Origin: Tausonia pullulans
Taxonomy: Eukaryota > Basidiomycota > Tremellomycetes > Cystofilobasidiales > Mrakiaceae
Assembly: GCA_951802195.1 (NCBI GenBank)
Contig: OX637630.1
Location: 372,001-436,000, forward strand
Reading direction: 5' to 3'
DNA: 64,000 nucleotides
The notes under the pieces are model-generated. The model saw nothing but the letters and a program-made list of their open reading frames with translations. It made no database searches and had not been told where the DNA came from. Every line of letters starts with the position of its first letter. The stretch's first letter is position 1. Positions 9,345 through 19,800 of the stretch are shown here, piece after piece. The position numbers and the translations under genes are program-made.

Positions 9345-11626
9345 TCATGACGCCTCCTTCTCCCCAAACACATCCCTCAGCGCCCTCCCCATCCGCCTCA
9401 CGCCCTCCTCCATGTCACTTTCCGAAGCCGAACTGAAACTCGCCCGGAAGAAGACATCTTTGCTCGACATGGGTGTCGGAGAACCATCCTCCTGGGCTGG
9501 ACGGAACACGGAGGACGGGGTGAGAATCACTAGGTTCTGAATGAAGCGGTCGAAGACGGCATCGAGGAGCTCGATGGGGCTGAGAGTAGGATGGAGCTCG
9601 GCCTGCCGAGCAAGGTTACAGTGAGCAGATGGACCTTGATGATTGAATGTGCTTTCACGCACCTTGACGCGCACGCAGATGAACATGCCCGCTGTCGGAG
9701 GCTCATACTCGACGAGATGGCCCGGCAGGTGCTCCTTGTAGAGATCTGGACATAACATGGTCAAACCAGAACGCAGAATATCGGAAGATAATGGCTGTGC
9801 AATCCTCACCGAGCATCCGGTTCGCGCGAGTAGAATAGCCAACGGCGACATCCTCGAGGTACCGCTCCCAGCCGTCGTGTCCGCCGAGGCCACCGAGGAG
9901 GGCGGCGACGACGCAGACGGAGAAACCAGACTGGGACTGAACAGTAACTTCGTTACGCTGAGAGAGCTTGACGATCAAGGGCGCCGGGGCGACGAGCCAG
10001 CCGAGGCGGCAGCCTGCGCATGTCGTGGAAGGTATCAGCCTCTGGTCCTTGGGGAGGAGTGGAGAAGGGCAGCCAGACCTGGGGCAACAATCTTGGAGAA
10101 GGAAGAGAGGCTGATGACGCGACCGTCGACGTCAAGCGAAAGGAAGGTTGGAGGCGGAGTCGGCGACGTGGCGGCACGGTAGTTCGGGAGATTCAGGCGG
10201 AGGTTCCGGCTGTGTAACGAAATCATGTCAGAGGAGCGATAAGGAACAAAGGGGATCGGAAGCGTTTACTAAGGGTCGTCGCAGATGATCATCTGGCCCC
10301 GAGGAGAAGCAAGCATCTGTCTTCAGGGGCCTGCAAGCATGGAGATCGGAAGGCACTCACCAAGCCATGCCTCCTCGCCACCTGGTAAATCTCCCATCGC
10401 CTAGCAGCACCGATCTCTGACCCTGTCGGGTTCTGTCCCGTTGGGACAAGCACAATCGCCTTGGGCTTGGGTCGACGCTCGACGGCTTCGTCCCACGAAT
10501 CGAGAATGAACTCCATCGCTCGAGGGTCGACACCTTCATGGTCGAGCGGAACGGCGATGGGTCGGACACCTTGTGGGACAAGAGCAGCGAGGGTTCCTAC
10601 ATGAGAGAAGAGTGAGGAAGGTTAGCGCTGCATTCAAGAGTGTGAGTGAGAGGAGATGAGATGAGATGGGATGAGCCTGGGTACGCGAAAGCCTCCACGA
10701 GCACCGAGGATCCCCTAGACAGGAGCATACGGAAGACGCTGATGAAAAAAGAACTTTGCTCAGTCAACTAGACCAGTGTAGAACTGGTCTAATCTATCAA
10801 CAAACTTGTCGAGCCCGTCCTTTGAAATGCGAAGACGCGGTCAGCTGCTGATGTTTTATTTTAATCACAGATTAGTCGGCGGTTTCTCACCGTGCTTCCG
10901 CTCGTGAGAATCATGTCCCAGTCTTGATAGGAGGACGATGTATCAGCTTCTGGGATTGCGCATACAATCCATGGTTTAGACTCACTCGAGTAGCCGACCC
11001 CACCCTCCCGTCGGACATGCTCCTTCAGAAATGTGAGCAACTTGATGTTGCCTGAGCTTCCACCGTACTGAAGAGCTGTCGACAGATCGACATGCAGATC
11101 GGGCCGTTCGTGTGAGACCGAGCGAGCGAAGTCCGTGGTCGAAACAGTGTTGAAAGTCTCGTTCGGGACAGTGATCGCCTTGGTAAGGTAAGGGAACTCG
11201 AGCGTCATGCGCGCGAGGGGAAAGGTGGATCTTAGGGCGAGCGGGACGGGGCGAGACGTCAGGATATATAGCACCAGAAGGAAAGGCGAACGAGGAGGCG
11301 GATATCGATGGGCGGGTGGAGGCAGAAAGTTGACACGGGGAGATCTCTGAACAAATGACGAGACGGGCACCGCCGGCCGTTGCGGGAGTGACTAGGAGCG
11401 CCGTGCGCGATAACAAACACCACGAACTAAAGGACACTACTGACGGGGCAGGGAGGCCTCCTCCGAAGTTGATGATCCCAGGGAGGCCGAGATAGGATCC
11501 TGCCAGCCTCTTGAGCGGGCTTGGATAGCGGGCGCTCGCCTCGGGCGAGAGGATCTTGTCGTAGTCGACAGCGACGGCCTTGGTCGAGCTGGCGACCTCA
11601 GCTTCGTCAGGGGTCGCAATGGGCAT
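9345..11626 (-). CDS. Aromatic/2-aminoadipate aminotransferase, PLP fold type I (ARO8-like)
   Basis: Class I PLP aminotransferase of the fungal Aro8/Aro9/LysN group, acting on aromatic amino acids or 2-aminoadipate. ATG 11626 starts a short leader, then KILSPEASARYPSPLKRLAG and IINFGGGLPAPSTFPLARM. Later exons give ALQYGGSSGNIKLLTFLKEH, DWDMILTSGST, FRMLLSRGSSVLVEAFAYP, AIVLVPTGQNPTGSEI, MIICDDPYRNLRLNLPNY and the PLP-lysine motif SLSSFSKIVAPGCRLGWL. The C-terminus ends GEKEAS at 9345. Nine or more exons are needed. One intron (10597-10676) has a GC donor. Substrate preference cannot be read from the sequence. Symbol left blank because the family has several paralogues. Confidence 0.92.
10597..10676 (-). 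other. GC-AG intron in the aminotransferase gene
   Basis: On the minus strand the exon ending FAYP plus a G is followed by GCTCAT, and the intron closes with GTAG before GAACCCTCGC. Only this join gives Y-P-G-T-L-A-A-L in frame with the NPTG-containing exon. The nearest GT (in GTACCC) shifts the frame. The donor beyond GC is poor (GCTCAT, against the usual GCAAGT). Confidence 0.65.
10769..10791. repeat. Perfect 9-bp inverted repeat inside an aminotransferase intron
   Basis: TAGACCAGT (10769-10777), a 5-nt loop and ACTGGTCTA (10783-10791) form a perfect hairpin-capable inverted repeat. It lies in the intron between the exon ending GLDN and the exon starting VFRMLL. Confidence 0.8.
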
Positions 11627-12709
11627 GGTAGTGGATGCAGGCGATGGACGCTTAAGAAAGACGACGAGGTCGCAGACAGCTACAGGCACAAAAGAGGAAA
11701 TAGTGGAGAGATGAGAAACCGGTGGCAGCTTGTGTGGTGGTGGTGGAAAGGAAGGGAGGCCAGTCTGACGCTGGTCATTCGGGGCAGGGCTAGAAACACG
11801 CGAACTCAAAAGCAAACAGGGAGGACCGTGACCCGGGATAGTGGTCATGAGATTGGGGCGCGCGCGTCTGCCGGGACCGGCACAATCGCACTCCATGAGG
11901 TTTCGAGCACGGGCGACGTTGACTCGGCTGCCCCGTTTAGTTTCCGTGCTCATGCTGACACCTCGGTCGATCCTGACTCGGCTCGCCCGATGATGCCCTG
12001 CAGGGAGATGGAGAGCGGGGCGGGCTCCACGGCCATCGATCTGGCTCGTTCGCTTCCGGCGGACGGAGATGCCCGCTGGAGGCGTCGTCACCAGCGGCCT
12101 GTCGAACAATCCCGCCGACGTCGTCGTCCCTCGATAGGCTGGATGTGAAGAATCATCCCTGGGCGTAACTTGACGTGGCAAGGGCAGGAGATGGGCCTGT
12201 CGGCGATAAGCCCCCAAGCCTCTCTATTTCCTGTCTGGGGCAAGGAGTACTGCTTAGGCTCTTGCCAATCGCACTCCCCTCGTGGGCCTCATCTACGTTG
12301 GTTCATCACGCAGGCAGGCGGGCAGCATGCATCATCTGAGGCCGCGCGCGCTAGCCCGGACAAGGCCCACCAGCCGTGTGCATCATCGCATGCCCGGTTC
12401 GGGCTGGCCCTCGCCGGCTTGATACCCTTGACGACCATGACGTCGGCCGACCTATGAGCCCGGTGGTGGTTGTCGTCGAGCAAACATCCCACGTGCGTCT
12501 TGTTTTGGGCGTCGTCTCGTTTTGGACATTGCACTGAGAGAGAAACGCCTGCCTGGGGCGGCTGGTGCGGGCTGGCCGCTTTCCCTCTGTCTCCGCTCGC
12601 CTGACTCTTTCCCCTCTTCGTCCTCGTTTCCTTTCTCTCCCTCAACCGGCCTCCCCCTCGACCGCCCTGTCTCCAATGGCTACGGCGTGCCCACGACGCC
12701 CCTCTGACG
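11627..12709. promoter_or_regulatory. Divergent intergenic region, aminotransferase / Mg transporter
   Basis: About 1.08 kb between two start codons facing away from each other. No gene is supported here; open frames lack family motifs and intron structure. Near the right end is pyrimidine-rich sequence typical of a fungal 5' leader. It is followed by an ATG at 12676 that opens a 20-codon frame, overlapping the transporter start. Confidence 0.6.
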
Positions 12710-12738
12710 ATGGCATCCCAGCAGCCTGCAGAGACTGA
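12676..12738 (+). promoter_or_regulatory. Upstream ORF overlapping the Mg transporter start codon
   Basis: ATG 12676 opens a frame of 20 codons ending at TGA 12736-12738. It is out of frame with, and runs across, the transporter ATG at 12710. If the leader begins upstream of 12676, ribosomes must leak past this ATG to make the transporter. Its transcription is not shown. Confidence 0.45.
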
Positions 12739-15700
12739 GCGCACGGCGCCGCCGTCGCCACCCGCCGTTGACGCGACCTCGGATAGCTCGCCCACGCCAA
12801 CGCCTCGCCTGTCCCTTCAGCTTCAGTCCCAGCCTCAGTCCACTTCCCCTGCGCCCCCAGCGACAGCCTCCTCGCCGACCCAGCAACAGCGTGCGACCGC
12901 CAGCCACGTCGAGTACCTGCCGAGGCACATTGTCCTCCCGCCGGTGACGGCGTTCCAGACGCCTGATCGACAGCAGCGGACGCGCAATGTCCCACCGGGT
13001 ATTTCGCCGGCGGTCCAGAGAATCGTCCTCGCCGACCGAGCAACGGAGGATGCCTTCCCTGGCGCGCTCGCATCTGCCTCCTCCTCCTCGCCGGCGCCCA
13101 TGTTTGCCGAGCAGCTCGCAACGCCCCGGAGGAGGCAAGGGGCTGGGCTACAGGCGGCATTCGCGGCGGTGGCAGCTGGATGGAACGCAGACGATGCTAC
13201 GGGTGTTCCTTCAGCCGCTTTCATTCCGGGCACGGGGATGGCAGCCGTCGACGACGAGGAGGACGTTTACCGAGGCCCTCGCCCGTCCAAGCCGCTCGCC
13301 CGGCCGAGGATGCAGCGCAGGGTCGACACGTCGGGCCGCGAGCTCGACGAAGAGGCTGTTAGCCTGAGATCGTTCTCCTCCAGGGGCACGGGCTCCTCAA
13401 GCTCGTCCAACGCGAGCGTCATGTCCCGCGTCAGGGACGCGTTCGAGGCCATTGGCCGCGGGCTCGGAGTCCTCTCCTCGGACTCGGGTGGATCCTCGTC
13501 GTCCTCGTCGTCCTCGAACAGCGACGACGACACTCACAGTCGAGCGAGGCGACCGTCGTCATCGGCCGCGCGCCCTCGCAGGCGCAAGATGTCCCGCCGG
13601 GACGGACCGCCTCGTCGCCGAGGAGCGCGAAGCCGGGCGTTCAGCTTTGGCAGTTGGATGGGCGGGTCGTCCTCGAGCGACAGTGGAAGCAGCAGCGATA
13701 GTGACGACGAGCCCCTCGGTCGTCGAAAGGTCCATGGCAGGCGCGAGTTCGTCCTGCTCCTTCCGAACGCCAACAGCATGGCATCGTCGTCCACAGGCAC
13801 GCCCGTGCCACCTCCGGTCATTCACGGCACGGCGGGTCCTCTGCCCGTGCCTGCAGAGCCTCGTATCATCACCACGGTCTCGCTCCCCCAGATCCTCCAG
13901 GCAATCAAAGACCTTCGCACGCCTTCGACGCCGCCTGCCACACCGGCAGCCAGTGTCGGCGCCTCAATTCCACTTACGCACTCCCCCTCCGGGCCAACGA
14001 CACGCTTCGCCCCCCTGACGGCGCTCACCCCTCGCCAGCTGCTCGGTCTTGAGCCGACTACTCGAACGTCGACATTGGTCCCTCCTCCGCCCACGGTCGT
14101 GCTTCCCCCACCTCCCATTCTGCTCTCTCAACAGCCCTCAACGCACACGATTCCTCGCCGCATGCCACCACCGAACCAATCCCTCGGCAAGCACCTTTCC
14201 AAGCGGTTCCAGCCGCCCTCGATCCCTCTTCCTGCGTCCGTACTGCATGCGCCCTTGCCTGCAACGCCGCAGCCCTCACCCCCCGCGTCAGGCACGGCGA
14301 CCCCTATTTCATCCTACTTTGCGACCGAAAAAGTCGTCCCGGCCGTGCAGGTCCAGGCGCCGACCCCGGGCCTCGAGGAGCCGCCTGGGTCGTCGCGAGC
14401 CTCGCCGCCCGAGGAAATCTTTATGGGCGAGAGCAACGGCTGGTGGCTTGATGTCCACTGCCCGGGCTGGGAGGACATGCGCGCGCTCGGAGAGGTGCGT
14501 CCCCATCTCCTCTCCTCCTCATTGTTCCCTCCTTACGCTGACTTGTTTTCTCATGCTTCCCAGCTGCTCAACCTCCACCCTCTCACCCTGGAAGATATTC
14601 TGCACCAAGATCCACGCGAGAAGCTCGAGGTCTTCGACCGACTTGGCTACTACCTCATCTGCTTACGCGCCATCGACGAATCGTACTTTCGATGGACCGA
14701 CGCCGACTCTGCTCCACCCGCCATCATGTCCATCACCCCGCCATTTGACCCGACGCTGGGACCGACGAATCCCTCGCTGCCGGGGAACCCGAGCTCGGAA
14801 CCTGTGCTTGTGGGGATGACCGGACAGGCAGCAGCGCCGACGGAGACATTGAATGTTGGTGGCGGTTACCGGTCGAGGAGGAGTGGTCGTCGGCGAGGCA
14901 AGGTCGAGATTGTCGAGGATCGCCCGGGAAAGGAGGGTCTCGAGGGTGTCGGAGTTGGTGCTGCGAATGTGTATCTGATCGTCTTCAAGGACGGCATTAT
15001 TTCGGTTAGTCTGTCTGGCGCTCCCGTAGCTCTAGCGAAGGACGCAAACTGACGCGCTTTTATTTTGACAGTTCCACTTTGACGATATGACCAAGCACAC
15101 ACAGATGGTCAGGAACCGTGTGCTGACCCTCGAGCAGGGCAGCACGCTCTCGGCGGACTGGATTGCTCATGGTCTTGTTCGTAGCCCTCAATCAGCCCCT
15201 GCCTGTTGTGGAACGGATGGCCTGACTCTTTTTCTCTTTCCAGATGGACTCCATCGTCGACTCCTTCTTCCCCCTCATCGATTTTATCGAGGAGGAGGCG
15301 GACGACATCGAGTCTCAAATTGTCCAACACGACGCCCTTGTCGAATCCTCCGCCGACGATGTTCTCGGCGGTTCTTCCTCGGCCGAGTCAGCAACCCCAC
15401 CGGTCTACTCACCCACTCCCTCGGATGACGCCAAGCTCGCCCGTCAGAAACTCGGCCTTGATAGCGACAGCGACGTTCAGATCCTCGAGATGCAGACGTT
15501 CGAGCCCAAGACAGGGGCCATCCTCCCTGTCGGTGGGGGCGGTGTTGCTTCCCCCGCTACGAGCTCCTCTGAGTTCCCCCTCCCTTCCATCACCAAGCTC
15601 GTCCTTCGCCGCGTCCAGATCTTTGGTCGGGCCTGCGCCATCAGGATCCTTCTAATCCTCTCACTACACCCGTCCCAGCGGCGGGCTCGCCACCAGCGAC

Positions 15701-16463
15701 GAGGCGAGCTCGACCCGCACTTGAGATATAAGCGGCAGCATGCGTTCAACAGGGTCGAGATGCTCAAAAGGATGACGGCCACGAGGAGGCTCGTCACGGG
15801 TCTTAGTCGGCTGCTTATCCCAAAAAGCGAGGTCGTTGGCCGGCTGAAGCGACGTGCCGAGGAGGTTAGCGGTGGGAACTGGGGTGTTGTCGGCGGTGAG
15901 ATGGTGACGTACATTGGTGATGTCCAAGGTGAGCGAGTCATCCCTAGCGTCGAAGGTCATCACTGACGCCGTCTCTTTGAAGACCACATCCTCTCCATGC
16001 AAGGGGCCCTCGCCCACTACGACCGGCTGCTCTCTCAGGCCCAGCCGGCCTACATCGCCCAGCTCCAGGTCTCGCTCGCAGCGGCCAAGAACGGGACGGA
16101 CCGGCAGATCCTGCTTCTCTCCTACATCACGATTGGCGTCCTCCCCTGTGTGCTCTTGACCTGTAGGTAGCGGTCCAGCGCTGCCCTGTCTGCTTGCCTT
16201 TCCGCTCTGACGTCTCCATCCTTCTCTCTCTCTTCCCCCCCCCCCCCCCCCCCCCCCTTTCCTTCGCCCTAGCCATCTTCTCGGTTAATGTTAACACTCC
16301 GCGCAACGGCGACCGTGATCACACGTACAATGCACCAAAGAACGTGTTTGGTATCATCGTTGCGGGCGTCCTCATTATCGTCACGTCGTTCTACTACCTT
16401 GTCGAGCACTGGAAGGCCCAGGCGCGCGTCAAATCGGGCAAGCGGTCCAACAACATCTTCTAG
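12710..16463 (+). CDS. CorA-type magnesium transporter (Mnr2/Alr-like)
   Basis: Predicted Mg2+ channel of the CorA superfamily. Exons: 12710-14494, 14564-15004, 15072-15176, 15244-15928, 15983-16162 and 16273-16463. A cytosolic N-terminus of about 560 residues is low-complexity (Ser, Pro, Arg, acidic). The CorA domain starts at WWLDVHCPGWEDMRALGE, with LLNLHPLTLEDILHQDPREK, VYLIVFKDGIISFHFDDM and DSIVDSFFPLIDFIEEEADD. Near the end come a coiled helix with VTYIGDVQDHILSMQGALAH and two membrane segments: SYITIGVLPCVLLTSIF, and FGIIVAGVLIIVTSFYYLVE. The selectivity motif, normally Gly-Met-Asn between the two helices, reads Ser-Val-Asn (FSVNVNTP). The N-domain and topology fit the fungal Mnr2/Alr branch. 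Vacuolar or plasma-membrane location is not decidable. Confidence 0.85.
16235..16257 (+). repeat. Run of 23 C in the last Mg-transporter intron
   Basis: Uninterrupted cytosines at 16235-16257, inside intron 16163-16272. The run is on the coding strand and ends 15 nt before the acceptor AG, where the polypyrimidine tract would be. Confidence 0.9.
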
Positions 16464-16806
16464 TGTTCCCGTTCCCCTCTTCTTTCTCCTTCTCCTTCTT
16501 CACCTCTAGACATCGTCCATTCGGTCTCACTGCCCTTCCCATCCATCATCTCTCTATTCATCTTCCCCCCTCTCCCTTGCATATTTCTCCCCACTGCTCT
16601 CGCTCCTCTGTCAACATGTAGTTACGCCACCAACCAGCTCAATGCTTCATTCCCTTTTTTTTGCAATTATGAACCCAGGAGACAAACAGAGAGGGAGACA
16701 ATGGTGAGAGGTAGAGAAAGCAGATCCAGCGGAAGAGACGATGAAGGATGGACGGATGACGAGAGATGAAAGCGGAAGGGGTGAACGAAGGAGAGGGGGA
16801 CAGGTC
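16464..16806. other. Convergent 3' intergenic region
   Basis: Space of 343 bp between the stop codons of the Mg transporter (+) and the DOCK gene (-). It is pyrimidine-rich on the left, with a T run near 16654 and an A/G-rich right part. It presumably holds both 3' UTRs. I see no gene. Confidence 0.6.
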
Positions 16807-19800
16807 CTAAACGCCAGGGTCCGGCCGGCCAAGCAAGCTCCCAATCCGATTGAGTCGACTCGGTTTCTTGCTGCTCGAGTGGCGCGAGATGGAGCCCGTC
16901 GACAGCTTAGCGGCGGCCAAACCGCCGTTCCCGCCCATCAAGTCTGTCGAGGTCGAGGACCGAGGGAGCGACGGGATGGAGAGCGTCGAAAGGCCGTTCG
17001 GAAGCGAAGGGCGGCGGAGGTCGTGTTCTCTTCCTCCTCCAGTGAGGGACGTCGTCGAGAAGGCGGTGCCGGTCGTGGAGATGGCGGTTGGGCGGACTCG
17101 AAGGAGAGGGCGGGAGAGGTTGATCTCGGGGAGACGGGCGATCTCCTCAGCGAAGGTCTGGTGGGAGAGATTGGGTCAGACTTTTGCTTGACTTGCTTGA
17201 AAAAGCGCAGATGGGCTCTCACCTTTTCGAAAAAGTCGATGAGCGTCGCGTGGAACGGAATCTGTAAGCGAGATGAGGGAGATTCAGCGTTAGTCTTCTC
17301 GGCCAGGGAGGCAAGTGCAGGGCCCTCGCTCACCATCGACTCGGGGACGATCTGCCCGTGGAGCTCGAGCGAGTGGTGGACAAGGACCGCCTAGTCACGT
17401 TTAATTATCAGAGTGAGGTCTGTCTGTCAACAGAAACCGATGGGACCAGCAGCTCACAAGATCGTCGACGGCTCGCCGCAAGTCCTCCACGAAGCTTCGG
17501 TGTTTGGGGTTCACCTCGAGATAACGCGTCGTGAAGAATGCCCTGCGATAGGCGGGGATGCCGCCGTCTAGAGATGAGTCCACGACTCCGTTCTATTGAA
17601 GAAGGAATTGGAGTCAGGACGTATTTTTGAGCCCACCACCAAGACGTCGCCGACCACCTACCAAGGCCATGGAAAACGCGTTGGTGTTGATCTCGTCCTC
17701 GCCAGTCTGGGCCAGAAGCTCATATTGCGCTTGCAGAGCCTGTGAGCAGGATAAATTGTCAGTATCAAATTAGTTAGCGTTATCGAAAAGAAGACGGACC
17801 CCGATCTCGGCAGTTTTGGCAAGCACGTCGTCGAGGGCCAACTCGAGCGGGTTTCGCTCCTTTGTGGTCGTCGACTTGACTTCGGACCGACGTAGGACGG
17901 CCGGGAAGCGCTCTTCGGTGACGAGCGTCGTCTTGAGAGACCATATGTCGGCAACGTCGCGGAAGTCTGAGCTCTGGCCCGACTTGCTGAACGGCTGTGA
18001 GAAGGAGAAGGTTCGGAGGTTGCTAATTCGGGCAGGTTGAATTAGTGCGGGTAGTCTCTGCAAGACTCAAAGCAAGCACAAACCCGTTCTCATGGTAGCT
18101 TCTGATCTCCTTCGCCACCGAGGCCGCAAAGATCGGGTGCGATCGGTCCGGTTCAGGTTGAATGGGGATGATCTGAATCGTCGGCTCTTGCCCGGTTTTG
18201 ACTTGATCCGAAACTTCGAAGCTCTTGATGACCTGTGCATTCTGGTGCTTGGCCTGGAGACGCTCGCTGAAGGGGCCGAGCTTTTCCCTTTCAAAGCAAA
18301 GAGAATGACAGAAACTGGTAAGAGGAGGAAGGAAGACGACGATTGCACGGCACGTACCAGTCTCCTCCGCGATGAACGAATTTGCGGTCCCTTACGGCGA
18401 GCGGGAACGGGCCATAGTACGAGACGAGGAAGTATGATGGAATTGGCCGAGGTTCGGCCACAATGGACTCCAGTAGACGCGAGCGGTGAGAGATTAGCTC
18501 CGCCAGGCGCGAACTTAGAGATCAAGAGGAGGTTAATATCCCTATTCGATGGAGGAGAGATTTGCAGAACATACTAGTCAAAGGTGTGATTCTCGTGCTG
18601 GTCCTCAAGCTCGCGCCCGACCTCGATGGCCAGCTCGTACGCTTTGCCTCGTCCTGTGACGTTTGGAGTCAGCAAGTTTCGCTCAGACGTCAGATCAACA
18701 AGGGAACTCACCCAGGTAGTCAAGTGTCTATTGTAGGGCAAATCAATGGTTTGTCAGTGTCAAGAGGGATCAAGCAGCAAAGATATTTGACTGACTTGGA
18801 GGAGCAACGACTCCTTCCTCCCAAACTCGGACTGCCTCGGCAGGTGGAGATCCCCGAACGTGAACGGTTCAACAAACTTGGTCTGCGACCATGAGTAAAG
18901 CGAGGCGTGCAGGCGGAGCGTGAGACCGGCCTCGGTCCAGTCGCCCTGCTTGCAGTGGGATTCGACGAGCTGGAAGATGGGTTCGTCAGGTTTAATGGGA
19001 GGATTACAGCGAGGGCGGGACGATATCGAGGCACCACCTTATGGACATAGTTGATATCTGGAAAACATTGCTGCGTCAGGTCTAGTTTCGAGCTCGCTCT
19101 GGTAAAGACTCCCTGACGACGAACACATTGCTCCTCGTCCACCGAGCCGCCGAATAAAGTTGAGAAGGCGCAGTTGTCCAACCGTTCGATCGTCTTGGTA
19201 TTCCTCGCCTTCCGGAAGACCACGCTGACGTAACAGAAAGGTCAAGTCAGATACGACAAGGGATCTGCGATATTACCAGAGACGTACGAGGGCAAGCAAG
19301 AGATCCAAAAAGTGATCGACGAGGTCAAGGAAACCAAGGGCCCGATCTCTGAGATCGGCATCGACGTCGCCCTTGGAGAAGAGCTCGCGAAGGGAGGCAA
19401 CGAAGAAGGAGCGAGTCATGTCGTCGCCGTCCCCTTGCTGCATCAATATGACGTCGAGGCAAGTCACAATTTGGGACTCGACCTCGTCGAAGTTGTTCCG
19501 GAGGAACCACTCGGTGAGGATCATGGTCTGCGGGTGTGGACGTTATAAGCATGATCAGCAGGTAGGAAAGAACGACAAAAGTTTGGGGATTCCTCACATA
19601 AAGAATCTGGACCGAAGAAGTGCGGAGCGCGTCGTGATGGCTCAGACAAAGCGTGAGGACACGAGGGACGTAGGAGAGGAAGTGTGTCTGATGGTGACCG
19701 AAGCGGAAGGGGGACCCATCGTCCGACGGGCGACCGAGGCCGTCCCAAAGACTGTGGAGAATGAGCGAGCCCTCGGATCGTATGTCGCCGGCGAGCCTCC

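Noticed and set aside
12642-13160. Minus-strand open frames opposite the Mg-transporter N-terminus
   Set aside because: Overlap low-complexity coding sequence on the plus strand; Arg/Gly-rich shadow composition, no homology signal.
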